The position numbers were made by a program, and so were the translations under genes. DNA of 34,133 bases, taken from an uncultured Bacilli bacterium. GTDB lineage: Bacteria; Bacillota_I; Bacilli_A; RFN20; CAG-449. The DNA is taken from positions 1-34,133 of the forward strand of contig CANQAG010000012.1 of the NCBI GenBank assembly GCA_947588815.1. The letters are read 5' to 3'. Shown piece by piece: positions 23,905 through 32,140 of this stretch; the stretch's first letter is position 1; each line of letters begins with the position of its first letter. The notes under the pieces were generated by a model that worked only from the letters and a program-made list of their open reading frames with translations, had not been told where the DNA came from and searched no databases.

Positions 23905-26486
23905 TCGTCATCGTCGACAAAATCAAACAGTTTTATTTGCTCAAAATCTTCTTCTTGAGGTTTTACTTCTTTAACTTTCTTGACACTTGCCGGCATTAAC
24001 GGCTTGGTGTTTTCGTCGATGATATCGACTTTGAGGTTATGAACTCCGACAAGCGGATTCTTTTCATCGAGCTGCAGATTAGTTTTTAAATAACCGCCCA
24101 AAGGTTGTGATTTCAACTCTTCAAGATTAAGATTAACGACCACGTTGTTATCCAAAACGGCGTTTAAACTTTTAGATTCTTGATTTTTAGACCACTTAGT
24201 CGCATAAATCGCCAGTTGCGGATCGCTGTTGAATGTTTTAAATAGCACTTGTTTAGCACCAAGTCGCGCGGTACGCACCATCGTTGATTGATCGATAATC
24301 CGAGCACCATGACGATCGGTAATGACCATCAATTTAGAACGCTCATCCGGCAAATAGGAAAGTAAAGCCGCTAACGGAGCTTGATCTTTACCGAGATTCA
24401 TCGCTTTAACACCACCGGCTTTAAGCGACACTTTAGGAATTTCGTTTTCATTGAAGAAACTGCCGGTTCCACTAGCATTTAATACTAATACATCGCTGTT
24501 ACCGGAAGTGGAAACAACCGCGACCACTTCGTCATCATTAGCGAGTTTAAAGCATCGTACCGGTTTAGAAATTCGCGTTCCTTCAAATTCTTTAAGCGAA
24601 GACCGTTTGATTTGATTGTTTTTCGAAAGCATCACGACATTGATGCCATCCATAAACTCGCTTACAACAAGACCGCCGATAATCTTTTCTTGATTGGCCA
24701 AAGAAGAAATTTCATTGATATGTTTACCCTCTTCTTTCCATTTATTGTCGAAAAGTTTGTAAACCGGGATTAAAAGATAATTGCCAAGCGAGGTGAAAGC
24801 AAGAAGATAATCGGTCGTAAAGCATTTGACGCTCCCGACAATCACATCTCCGTCTTTGATGCCCGGCAATTGGTCGCTCACCGCGTTATAAGAACGCATT
24901 TGACAACGCTTGAAGTATCCGTTGCGCGTAAAAACGATGACGGTTTCTTCTTTTAAGACCAAAGCCCGGTGATCGATTGAAGTATCTTCCGAGGTCAATT
25001 CTTCAAAACTGGTGCGCCGTGGGTCTTTGTAAGATTCAGCGATCTTTGTCAAATCGTCGATAATTAAATTGTCCATCCGCGTCGGATTGTTTAAAAGATC
25101 GTTTAAATCATCGATCGACGCATGCAAATTTTTGGCTTCCTCGATAAGGGTCGTCACATCGGTATTCGATAATCGATAAAGTTGCAACATCAATAATGCT
25201 TCAGCTTGTTCAGGAGTAAAATCAAAATTATGGATCAAACCTTCTTTGGCGTCGGCTTTATCTTTACTCTTGCGGATTAATTCAATCACTTGATCGAGAA
25301 TCGAGATCGCCTTAATTAATCCTTCGACGATATGAACACGCGTTGACATTTTATCGAGGTCGTATTTGGAACGTCTGGTAATGACGTCGATTTGGTGTTC
25401 AACGTAGCAATCGATCACTTCCGCGAGGTTTAAAGTCCGCGGACGATTGTGATCGATGACGAGCATATTATATTTAATCGTGGTCGATAACACGCCTTTG
25501 CTTTTAATAAAACGCAACAAATTGTAAGGATCGGCCTCTTTTTTGACGTCGATGGCGATTCTTAAACCATCTTGCCCCGTCTCATCGCGAACTTCGATGA
25601 TAGCGTCTAAATTATTGGCAAAGCGCAATTTATCGATTGAGGACACCAAATCGGATTTATCGCGTCCATAAGGAATTTCAGTGATGATGATTTGGTTGAT
25701 ATTCTTGTCTTCGACCACTTCGGCTTTGGACATCAATTTGATGAGGCCTTTGCCGCTTTTGTACATATTTAAAAAATCACTTTGATTTAAAATGACGCCA
25801 CCGGTTGGAAAATCAGGACCTTTAATAAATTTCAAAAGATCTTCGATACGGCAATCTGGATGCTTGATTCGATAATTTATGGCCTTGACGACTTCACTGA
25901 GATTGTGTGGGGGAATATCCGTCGAGGCACCGACAGCCACACCTGAAGAACCATTGACTAATAAATTAGGAAAACGAGCCGGCAATACGACCGGTTCCAA
26001 CTCTTGATCGTCGAAATTGAGTTCCATATCGACGGTGTTCTTGTTTAAATCAAGCACTAATTTGTCGGAGATTTCACTTAAACGCGCCTCGGTATAACGA
26101 TAAGCCGCAGCCGAATCGCCGTCGATAGAACCATTATTTCCTTGAAAGTCAATCAAAGGAATACGCATTTTCCAATCTTGCGATAGACGAACCATCGCTT
26201 CATAGACGGACGTATCGCCATGAGGATGAAAACGCCCGATGACTTGACCAACGGTTCGCGCACATTTACGAGTCGGTTTATTTGATGTATTTCCTTCAAG
26301 ATACATCGTATACAATATTCTTCTTTGAACTGGTTTTAAACCATCGCGGACATCAGGTACCGCTCTTTCTTGAAGAACGTATTTAGAATAACGTCCAAAT
26401 CCTTGTGATAAAACGTCATCGATGGTAGAGACGAAAATATTTTCAGTGAATGATGGTTGTTCACTCTTTTTTGCTTTACTGCTCAT
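23901..26486 (-). CDS. parC: DNA topoisomerase IV subunit A
   Basis: DNA-cutting subunit of topoisomerase IV, which decatenates daughter chromosomes. The 861-residue protein has the winged-helix DNA-gate with catalytic Tyr131 ('YRYTEARLSEIS'), the quinolone-region motif 'GRFHPHGDTSVYEAMVRLSQDW', 'FPNLLVNGSSGVAVGASTDIPPHNL' and a coiled-coil tower (about 360-490), then a beta-pinwheel C-terminal domain (about 500-820) and an acidic tail ending FDFVDDDD. 'IDFQGNNGSIDGDS' and the long C-domain support ParC over GyrA. Thr92 is where many ParC proteins have Ser, and Glu96 is retained. parE ends 11 bp inside this gene; ribosome binding site GGAGG. Confidence 0.93.
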   Translation of the reverse strand: MSSKAKKSEQPSFTENIFVSTIDDVLSQGFGRYSKYVLQERAVPDVRDGLKPVQRRILYTMYLEGNTSNKPTRKCARTVGQVIGRFHPHGDTSVYEAMVRLSQDWKMRIPLIDFQGNNGSIDGDSAAAYRYTEARLSEISDKLVLDLNKNTVDMELNFDDQELEPVVLPARFPNLLVNGSSGVAVGASTDIPPHNLSEVVKAINYRIKHPDCRIEDLLKFIKGPDFPTGGVILNQSDFLNMYKSGKGLIKLMSKAEVVEDKNINQIIITEIPYGRDKSDLVSSIDKLRFANNLDAIIEVRDETGQDGLRIAIDVKKEADPYNLLRFIKSKGVLSTTIKYNMLVIDHNRPRTLNLAEVIDCYVEHQIDVITRRSKYDLDKMSTRVHIVEGLIKAISILDQVIELIRKSKDKADAKEGLIHNFDFTPEQAEALLMLQLYRLSNTDVTTLIEEAKNLHASIDDLNDLLNNPTRMDNLIIDDLTKIAESYKDPRRTSFEELTSEDTSIDHRALVLKEETVIVFTRNGYFKRCQMRSYNAVSDQLPGIKDGDVIVGSVKCFTTDYLLAFTSLGNYLLIPVYKLFDNKWKEEGKHINEISSLANQEKIIGGLVVSEFMDGINVVMLSKNNQIKRSSLKEFEGTRISKPVRCFKLANDDEVVAVVSTSGNSDVLVLNASGTGSFFNENEIPKVSLKAGGVKAMNLGKDQAPLAALLSYLPDERSKLMVITDRHGARIIDQSTMVRTARLGAKQVLFKTFNSDPQLAIYATKWSKNQESKSLNAVLDNNVVVNLNLEELKSQPLGGYLKTNLQLDEKNPLVGVHNLKVDIIDENTKPLMPASVKKVKEVKPQEEDFEQIKLFDFVDDDD

Positions 26487-28440
26487 CGATGTTTACCTCC
26501 AATTTGAAATTATCATCTTTATTTGAAAAATCGACGTTTTCATTGATCCATCTTGAACGCGGAGCCGCATCTTTGCCCATGAAAAGATTGACTTTGCTGC
26601 GTGCTGATTCAAAATCGGGAATCGAAACGCGAATCAATTTGCGGGTTTTAGGATCCATCGTCGTCCGCCACAATTGATCGGCATCCATTTCACCTAATCC
26701 TTTGTAACGCGAAACGACGGCATTGGCGCCGATTTTCTTTTTGGCCGCCGCCAATTCATCGTCGGTCCAAACAAACTCTTCGATCGTCTTTTTGCCGACC
26801 ATTTTAGAAACCCGATATAATGGTGGACAAGCGATATATATATGTCCCGTTTCAATTAACGGAAGCATCTTTAGAAAAAAGAAATTAATCAGTAAGTTTT
26901 GAATGTGAGCACCATCGGTATCAGCATCGGTCATAATGATAATTTTATCGTAATGTAAATCTTTGATATTGAAATTCTTATCGACGCCGGTTCCGATCGT
27001 ATACGCTAAAGTCGACAATTCTTCGTTTTTCATAAACGCGTCTTCGGCTTCGTTTGAAATATTTTTCGGTTTGCCGCGAAGTGGCAAAAGTCCTTGATAG
27101 CGTCGATCGCGACACTTTTTAGCCGAACCGCCGGCGGAATCCCCTTCGACGATGAATAGTTCGCAATGGCGATAATCTTTCGATTGCGGTGGCACCAGTT
27201 TACCCGATAAAAGCAAGGTGGTTTTTTCACTGTTTTTGGTTCCTTTGCCGCGCATTTCATCGCGCACGGTTCTCGCGGCAAGTCGCGTTTTCTGAGCGTT
27301 TAAAATTTTTGCCATAATCTTGGTGGCATATGTCTTGTTTTCATCTAGGAAAGATCGCATTTTATCGCACATCACATTTTCAACGGCAAAAGCAGCGCTT
27401 GGGGTTCCAAGTTTCCCCTTGGTTTGACCTTCAAATTGAATAAGTTTTTCAGGGACTTTAACCGATACCACTATCGAAAGTCCTTCGCGAATGTCGCCTC
27501 CGTCCAATTTATTTTCGCCTTTGATTATGCCATTGGCACTAGCGTAATCGTTGAAAGCTTTGGTTAAACCTGAACGATACCCTCTGACGTGACTACCTTC
27601 ATTTGGAGTAAAGACGGTGTTGGCGAAGGAATATAAATGTTCGCTATAATCGTTTTCTAAAAATTGAAAAGCGATTTCAACTTTGATTTCCTGCGAATCG
27701 TCTTTGAAGGTGATCACCGGTGTAATCTGTTCTTTTCCTTCGTTGATTTTAGCAAGATATTCGCTGATGCCGTTTTGATAGAAAAATTCTTCCTTGGTTT
27801 TAGTTCTTTCATCGGATAAGTAAAAGTGAACGCCCGGCACCTGACACGCCGAATTATTGAGATGCTCCGCGATTAATTCATAGCGAAACGTCACGTCGGT
27901 CAACACTTCGGTACTCGGTTTAAAGCGGATATAAGTGCCTCTTTTTGTAGTCGGTCCTACTTCTTTAACTCCGGTACTTTTGCGACCGCCATCGCTATAT
28001 TTGCAATAATATTCGCGCCCATCGCGATAAATTTTTATTTCGACATATTCGGATAAGGCGTTGGTACATGCCGCACCGACGCCATGTAAACCTGCGGATT
28101 CTTTGTAGTTAGAATCGTCGAATTTACCCCCGGCGTGAAGTTCGCGAAATACCAAATCCAAAGCTTCCATTTTCTCTTCTTCATTGTAACCGCAAGGGAT
28201 TCCTCTCCCTTCATCGCGAACTGAACACGATCCATCGTCATGTAAAGTGACATAAATTTTATTACCATAACCGACCATTGCTTCGTCGACTGCGTTGTCG
28301 ACTACTTCCCAAACTAGATGATGGGTTCCCATGTAGTCAGTCGAACCAATATACATTCCAGGGCGCATTCTAACTGGATCTAACCCTTTAAGTTTCTTGA
28401 TTGATGTCTTGTCATATTTATTTTGTATATTACTACTCAT
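26476..28440 (-). CDS. parE: DNA topoisomerase IV subunit B
   Basis: ATPase subunit of topoisomerase IV. The 654-residue protein has the GHKL ATPase ('VWEVVDNAVDEAMVGYG', 'DEGRGIPCG', 'GLHGVGAACTNALSE'), the transducer domain, and the Toprim region with 'VEGDSAGGSAKKCRDRRYQG', 'PLRGK' and the metal-binding 'DTDGAHI'. ATG 28440 is chosen because GGAGG lies six bases upstream; the frame stays open to 28506, but the 22 extra residues fall in the promoter region. The order parE-parC and the divergent plsY match Bacillus. Confidence 0.95.
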   Translation of the reverse strand: MSSNIQNKYDKTSIKKLKGLDPVRMRPGMYIGSTDYMGTHHLVWEVVDNAVDEAMVGYGNKIYVTLHDDGSCSVRDEGRGIPCGYNEEEKMEALDLVFRELHAGGKFDDSNYKESAGLHGVGAACTNALSEYVEIKIYRDGREYYCKYSDGGRKSTGVKEVGPTTKRGTYIRFKPSTEVLTDVTFRYELIAEHLNNSACQVPGVHFYLSDERTKTKEEFFYQNGISEYLAKINEGKEQITPVITFKDDSQEIKVEIAFQFLENDYSEHLYSFANTVFTPNEGSHVRGYRSGLTKAFNDYASANGIIKGENKLDGGDIREGLSIVVSVKVPEKLIQFEGQTKGKLGTPSAAFAVENVMCDKMRSFLDENKTYATKIMAKILNAQKTRLAARTVRDEMRGKGTKNSEKTTLLLSGKLVPPQSKDYRHCELFIVEGDSAGGSAKKCRDRRYQGLLPLRGKPKNISNEAEDAFMKNEELSTLAYTIGTGVDKNFNIKDLHYDKIIIMTDADTDGAHIQNLLINFFFLKMLPLIETGHIYIACPPLYRVSKMVGKKTIEEFVWTDDELAAAKKKIGANAVVSRYKGLGEMDADQLWRTTMDPKTRKLIRVSIPDFESARSKVNLFMGKDAAPRSRWINENVDFSNKDDNFKLEVNIDEQ

Positions 28441-28474
28441 TAAAAACCTCCAGTTGCGCATTACACACTTTTTG

Positions 28475-28503
28475 ATTATATCAAAAAAGGCTTTATATTT
28501 CCA
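28475..28503 (-). promoter_or_regulatory. candidate sigma-A promoter for parE-parC
   Basis: On the minus strand there is TGGAAA (28498-28503), 17-base spacer, and perfect TATAAT (28475-28480), 34 bases upstream of the chosen parE start. It supports that start, since the longer frame would begin upstream of the promoter's transcript. Confidence 0.65.
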
Positions 28504-28556
28504 CATTATTTATATAGAATGTAGATGTAATTTTATAAGAAACGAGGTTTTATAAA

Positions 28557-29213
28557 GTGAGTTATTTAATTTTATTTGTCGCATTATTGATGGGCTATTT
28601 ATTTGGTTCTTTTCCAAGCGCTGTCGTGATTGGAAAAACCTTTTTCGGAGTTGATGTTCGCGAACAAGGCTCTCATAATGCCGGTGGCACCAATGCCGGA
28701 CGCGTGCTCGGAAAAAAAGTCGGTTTAATCGTGATTGCATTAGATGTATTAAAATGCATTCTGCCGATGTGGATTGCTTTCTTCGTTTTGACGTTAACAC
28801 CTTTAAAAGAAACGGCGATTTTACCTCTTACCTACTATATCGCGGGAATCGGAGCGATCATCGGACACACTTTTCCGCTTTTTGCCGGCTTTAAAGGTGG
28901 CAAAGCAGTATCTTCTTTCGGGGGATTTCTTCTTGGCACCAATTGGATGCTATCACTCATCGGTATCACCATTTTTATGATTGTTTTAAAATTAAAAAAA
29001 TATGTCTCCCTCGCTTCAATTTTAGCGTCATTAGCAATAGCGGCCATCTCTTTTATTCCTTTTGTTGCATATGGAATGAACTTCGGAATGGGTTATGATA
29101 TTTCCTACGCCCTTTGCATCGTCGCGATTGCAATCTATATTGTCATTCGTCATCATCAAAACATCATCCGCCTCATTCACCACGAAGAAAGAAAGATAAC
29201 TTGGATGAAATAG
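28557..29213 (+). CDS. plsY: acyl-phosphate:glycerol-3-phosphate acyltransferase
   Basis: Integral membrane enzyme making lysophosphatidic acid from acyl-phosphate and glycerol-3-phosphate, the first step of phospholipid synthesis. The 218-residue protein has about five membrane segments and the three PlsY loops: 'GSFPSAVVIGKTFFGVDVRE' with 'GSHNAGGTNAGRVLG', 'GHTFPLFAGFKGGKAVSSFGG', and the third near 'RHHQNIIRLIH'. The start is GTG with CGAGGT upstream. It is divergent from parE, as in Bacillus. The TAG stop (29211-29213) is inside the first unit of the periodic repeat at 29210. Confidence 0.95.
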   Translation: MSYLILFVALLMGYLFGSFPSAVVIGKTFFGVDVREQGSHNAGGTNAGRVLGKKVGLIVIALDVLKCILPMWIAFFVLTLTPLKETAILPLTYYIAGIGAIIGHTFPLFAGFKGGKAVSSFGGFLLGTNWMLSLIGITIFMIVLKLKKYVSLASILASLAIAAISFIPFVAYGMNFGMGYDISYALCIVAIAIYIVIRHHQNIIRLIHHEERKITWMK

Positions 29214-29253
29214 TATTATTTTAGTAGATATTTAGTTGTATTTTAGCATATTA
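29210..29253 (+). repeat. 11-bp-periodic element overlapping a stop codon, copy 3
   Basis: Cores ATAGT (29210), TTAGT (29221), TTAGT (29232) and TTAGC (29243) keep the 11-bp step. The first contains the TAG stop of plsY, and the second unit begins TTAGTAGAT. This is the most diverged copy, matching copy 2 at 22 of the first 33 bases. A terminator follows 17 bases later. Confidence 0.6.
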
Positions 29254-29270
29254 AGCAAAAAATAACCATT

Positions 29271-29312
29271 AAAAAAGGGTAACACGATATATTTTATCTT
29301 TACCCTTTTTTT
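29271..29312 (+). terminator. rho-independent terminator after plsY
   Basis: Perfect 12-bp arms AAAAAAGGGTAA (29271-29282) and TTACCCTTTTTT (29300-29311), with a 17-base loop and T7. It may also act on the minus strand through its A-run. Confidence 0.85.
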
Positions 29313-29317
29313 ATGCT

Positions 29318-29340
29318 AAAAAAAGCCATTTAAGGCTTTT
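29318..29340 (-). terminator. rho-independent terminator after yneF
   Basis: AAAAGCC and GGCTTTT arms (29334-29340 and 29321-29327 on the minus strand) with a 6-base loop. On the minus strand they continue into TTT, and the hairpin starts at the yneF stop codon. Confidence 0.8.
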
Positions 29341-29545
29341 ATTTAGCATCATTCATCGCTTTGATTGTCGCGCGTATCTGCGCTTCTGAAGGTTTACGTC
29401 CCATCTGCATGTACATTGCCCTAATCATTTTTTCGTTGATCGGCGGATTGTCACGCAATTGCTTTTTAAACAGCGCCCTAGCTCCGAAAAATCCGATAGC
29501 AAGTCCACCGATTAGACCTAAAACCAAATATAATAACCACTCCAT
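29339..29545 (-). CDS. yneF: UPF0154 small membrane protein YneF
   Basis: A 68-residue protein with one N-terminal membrane segment ('LLYLVLGLIGGLAIGFFGAR', about residues 4-23), followed by the UPF0154 signature 'NPPINEKMIRAMYMQMGRKPSEAQIRATIKAM'-type region in the cytoplasm. This matches YneF of Bacilli in length and pattern. The function is unknown. The start has AAGGAGACG upstream. It lies downstream of the spoIIIAH-like gene, 56 bp apart, and ends in its own terminator. Confidence 0.93.
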   Translation of the reverse strand: MEWLLYLVLGLIGGLAIGFFGARALFKKQLRDNPPINEKMIRAMYMQMGRKPSEAQIRATIKAMNDAK

Positions 29546-29601
29546 TTATAACGTCTCCTTAATATTCATTATGATATATTATTTCAACGCTTATATCAAG
29601 T

Positions 29602-30096
29602 TTAACTTTGGAATTCAACGACTAAATCACATTCAGTTTCTAGGATACTTTGAACGGTAAAAATGATTTGACTAGCCGAACGTTTTTGCTCTTGCTTCGT
29701 AGCGTCTTTCATATATGCCAAAACGTTGATCATATCGCCTCTCATTTCGACAAAACACGCCGGATATCCTAACTCTTTTATCTCATCTTGTAATTTATTT
29801 TCGGTTGCTTGAATGTATTTTTCGTTTTCAATCGCTTCTAAAGCCGTAGCTTTTTCGGCATTAGTGTACTCAGTTGATGTCAAAATCGCGGTATGTCCTT
29901 CAATCGTTTCTTCGTGACGTTGATCGCGTTCTAGAATTAAAGCTTCAAAGAATAAGCTTGAAGCATCGGCCACTTCGGTTATCGGATTTTCGACCGGTTG
30001 CTCATTTGAAATACCGCTTGGAATCATCACATAGTAAATCGAAAGTACTAAAGCCAAGGAAAACAATGATAAGAATGCAACAATTTGACGATTCAT
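29602..30096 (-). CDS. spoIIIAH: SpoIIIAH-like sporulation membrane protein
   Basis: In Bacillus, SpoIIIAH in the mother-cell membrane joins SpoIIQ across the intermembrane space, forming the feeding-tube channel. This 164-residue protein has one N-terminal membrane segment ('VAFLSLFSLALVLSIYYVMI'), a short linker, a helical charged region ('FFEALILERDQRHEETIE'), and a C-terminal ring-forming fold like YscJ/FliF ('LGYPACFVEMRGDMINVLAY' ... 'IIFTVQSILETECDLVVEF'). This layout is that of SpoIIIAH, though shorter than the 218-residue Bacillus protein. The rest of the spoIIIA operon (AA-AG) is not in the window. The ribosome binding site is strong (GGAGGAGAT). In the leader, GTTCTTT/AAAGAAC (30124-30146) can form a hairpin; no clear sigma-E promoter was found. 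Confidence 0.75.
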   Translation of the reverse strand: MNRQIVAFLSLFSLALVLSIYYVMIPSGISNEQPVENPITEVADASSLFFEALILERDQRHEETIEGHTAILTSTEYTNAEKATALEAIENEKYIQATENKLQDEIKELGYPACFVEMRGDMINVLAYMKDATKQEQKRSASQIIFTVQSILETECDLVVEFQS

Positions 30097-30273
30097 AATA
30101 TCTCCTCCTCACATTAGATATACGTTCTTTCCGTCAGAAAAAGAACACTCTTATCATAAGAATTTGAAAAGAAATAAGATGTCGATTTTTGAAGACATTA
30201 AAAAAAATTATAATTTTAAAATATCTGCTAAATAATTCATCGAAATCAATACGAATTTTATGATTTTTTTGCC

Positions 30274-31080
30274 CTATTTTCTCATTTCATCATAAATATA
30301 ATCGATATAAAGTTGCGCCGCGTCAAGATTCGTGCATTTATAAAGCATTCTTGTCCCCACGACATCTTCGATTTCATTCAATACCCAAGTTCCTTCATTC
30401 ATTATAAAATCGATACCGACAAAATCGTAGTTTAAAGTAGAAACTATCTTTTGAACGATTTGGGTTTGACCCTTATCTACTTGAGCGACGCTAACTTCGC
30501 CACCCAATGAATAGTTACTGCGAAAATCGGTAGAAGAATGTCTCAAAATCGCCGCTAAAATTTCATTTTTTAGAACATACACTCGCATATCGAAACCAAT
30601 CTTGCTGCTCACTTTTTGGGCAATATAGTTTTGCGGATCGATATTTTGAAGTCTTTTTCGATACTCAAATTCATCATTTATCAAATACACTTCACTACCG
30701 CCATGTCCATTACGACTTTTTAGTACAAACGGATAAACTGATGGTTTAAATTTTTCACTGATCAATACCGTGTCCATGGTGGGTATCGAAAGTTCTTTTG
30801 CCACCTGAAATGTTTTCCATTTATCGTTAGCGACTGACGAAGTAACGTAGTTGTTAAATGTTCTAATACCAAAATCTTCGAAGAATCTATTTATCATAGG
30901 ATCAATGGTTCTTACAATAGCGAAATCAAGCTTAGTGAAATCTTCATTTGCCTTCCAATTATCAGCAGATAATATGAGCTTCAAATTGATTCCTTTTTGT
31001 TTAGCAAGCATTATCAAGCGATCGATGAACCATCGGTTACGATTAGCCCCTATTTCATCGTAAATTAGCCATCCGTTCAT
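30274..31080 (-). CDS. RimK-like ATP-grasp protein, altered metal motif
   Basis: A 268-residue ATP-grasp protein of the RimK/LysX type, whose members join an amino acid to a carboxylate through an acyl-phosphate. It has an N-terminal pre-ATP-grasp domain, then 'YPFVLKSRNGHGGSEVYL' (glycine-rich ATP loop, 116-133), 'FDMRVYVLKNEILAAILR' (163-180), 'DFRSNYSLGGEVS' and 'FVGIDFIMNEG' (220-230). Where the family normally has E-V-N-x-N-P this one reads N-E-I-E-D (235-239), followed by 'VVGTRMLYK', so the Mg-binding Asn residues are replaced. Chosen start ATG 31080 with AGG upstream; a TTG at 31089 is possible. It lies 19 bp downstream of the second ATP-grasp gene, as an operon. Substrate unknown. 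Confidence 0.72.
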   Translation of the reverse strand: MNGWLIYDEIGANRNRWFIDRLIMLAKQKGINLKLILSADNWKANEDFTKLDFAIVRTIDPMINRFFEDFGIRTFNNYVTSSVANDKWKTFQVAKELSIPTMDTVLISEKFKPSVYPFVLKSRNGHGGSEVYLINDEFEYRKRLQNIDPQNYIAQKVSSKIGFDMRVYVLKNEILAAILRHSSTDFRSNYSLGGEVSVAQVDKGQTQIVQKIVSTLNYDFVGIDFIMNEGTWVLNEIEDVVGTRMLYKCTNLDAAQLYIDYIYDEMRK

Positions 31081-31099
31081 AATCTTCAACCTGACTTAT

Positions 31100-31972
31100 T
31101 TATCCTTTTAGTTTTTCAATGATATACTCAATTACGTAAAGGCTCATGTCGATGCCAGTACAAATATAACTACTTTTAAAATGCGGATTGGAGTTGACTT
31201 CACATACAAGCGGCTCGTCGTTTTTACCAAAAAGAAGATCCACGCCGGCAAAATCAAGACCTAAAGCTTCACACGCTTTAAGAGCGATGTTTTTTTGTTG
31301 TTCATTTAATTGATAAGGCTTCATCTTACCACCATTTGAAATGTTGGAGCGGAAATCATCGGGATTATATCGTAACATCGATGAAACTATCTTTTGCCCT
31401 ACCACGTTGACGCGTACGTCGCGTCCTTGACTAGTCGCGATAAATTCCTGAATTAAAAATTCCTTATGATGCAAACTTTTAACAATGTCAATCGCTTCGT
31501 CCATATCATTAGCCAAATACACTTGCTTTCCAAACGATCCATACGCTTCTTTGATGACAAGTGGAAAATGTAGCGTTTCTCTAGCATATTCAAGAAAATC
31601 CAATTTAGGGTAGTCGATTCCTTCAAAAGTTCGTGGAGCGATGATGGTCTTTGGTGTTTTAACCTTATTTTCAAGATTGATGGCAGTTAAAATTTTATTG
31701 TCACAAAGTTCGATCGCTTTTGAAGAATTAAACACTTTGATACCAGCATTTTCTAGCCTTTGCGCCACATAAATATCCTTATCCCAAAATATCACAAAAT
31801 CGGGCAATGAATACATAGCAAAACGAGACGAAACCTCACAGATGATTTCGCCAGTAGTTTTGATTTCTAAACTTACATTCAGTTTTGTGGCAGATTCACA
31901 AAGCATCGCGTAAAGTTCTGAAAATTTTTTTGAATCAAGATAGTGATTTACCACTAACCAACCACGCATCAT
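31100..31972 (-). CDS. RimK-like ATP-grasp ligase
   Basis: A 290-residue ATP-grasp protein with intact RimK-family motifs: 'PLVIKEAYGSFGKQVYLA' (ATP-binding loop, 137-154), 'GRDVRVNVVG' (183-192), 'RYNPDDFRSNISNGGK' (201-216), 'FAGVDLLF' and the Mg-binding 'EVNSNPHFKS' (258-267). Residues 1-100 form the N-terminal lobe. RimK itself adds glutamates to ribosomal protein S6; other members build LysW-linked or peptide products, so the acceptor here is not known. A sigma-A-like promoter lies 46-74 bp upstream, and the ribosome binding site AAGGAG is good (second ATG at 31969 is also possible). It is transcribed with the variant partner downstream and sits just after efp. Confidence 0.75.
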   Translation of the reverse strand: MMRGWLVVNHYLDSKKFSELYAMLCESATKLNVSLEIKTTGEIICEVSSRFAMYSLPDFVIFWDKDIYVAQRLENAGIKVFNSSKAIELCDNKILTAINLENKVKTPKTIIAPRTFEGIDYPKLDFLEYARETLHFPLVIKEAYGSFGKQVYLANDMDEAIDIVKSLHHKEFLIQEFIATSQGRDVRVNVVGQKIVSSMLRYNPDDFRSNISNGGKMKPYQLNEQQKNIALKACEALGLDFAGVDLLFGKNDEPLVCEVNSNPHFKSSYICTGIDMSLYVIEYIIEKLKG

Positions 31973-32017
31973 TTTACTCCTTACACACGTTTAACTTATA
32001 CATTTTCTTCTTGAAAG

Positions 32018-32046
32018 AATATAGCATAATTCGTCTGAAATTACAA
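32018..32046 (-). promoter_or_regulatory. candidate sigma-A promoter for the ATP-grasp pair
   Basis: On the minus strand there is TTGTAA (32041-32046), 17-base spacer, and TATATT (32018-32023). It lies 45 bases upstream of the first ATP-grasp start. It shows that the pair is transcribed separately from efp, whose terminator is just before it. Confidence 0.6.
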
Positions 32047-32055
32047 CCAGCCAAA

Positions 32056-32105
32056 GGAGCGCATCTAGTTATTTTCCAAAATAAATGCGCCCCTAAGGAC
32101 GCATT
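32056..32105 (-). terminator. efp terminator with overlapping second hairpin
   Basis: On the minus strand a 9-bp stem (32097-32105 with 32084-32092, one G-U) with a 4-base loop is followed by TATTTT. A second hairpin shares the middle arm: 32085-32093 pairs with 32056-32064 (9 bp, one G-U), and inside it TTATTTT and AAAATAA pair again. The two cannot form together. A palindrome TAAAACGTTTTA (32129-32140) abuts the efp stop. Confidence 0.7.
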
Positions 32106-32140
32106 CAAATTATCATTTAATGTAACTTTAAAACGTTTTA

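Noticed and set aside
32056-32105. Classical attenuator controlling the ATP-grasp genes
   Set aside because: A good promoter (32018-32046) lies downstream of the hairpins, so the main transcript of those genes starts after them. I kept only a terminator with possible read-through.
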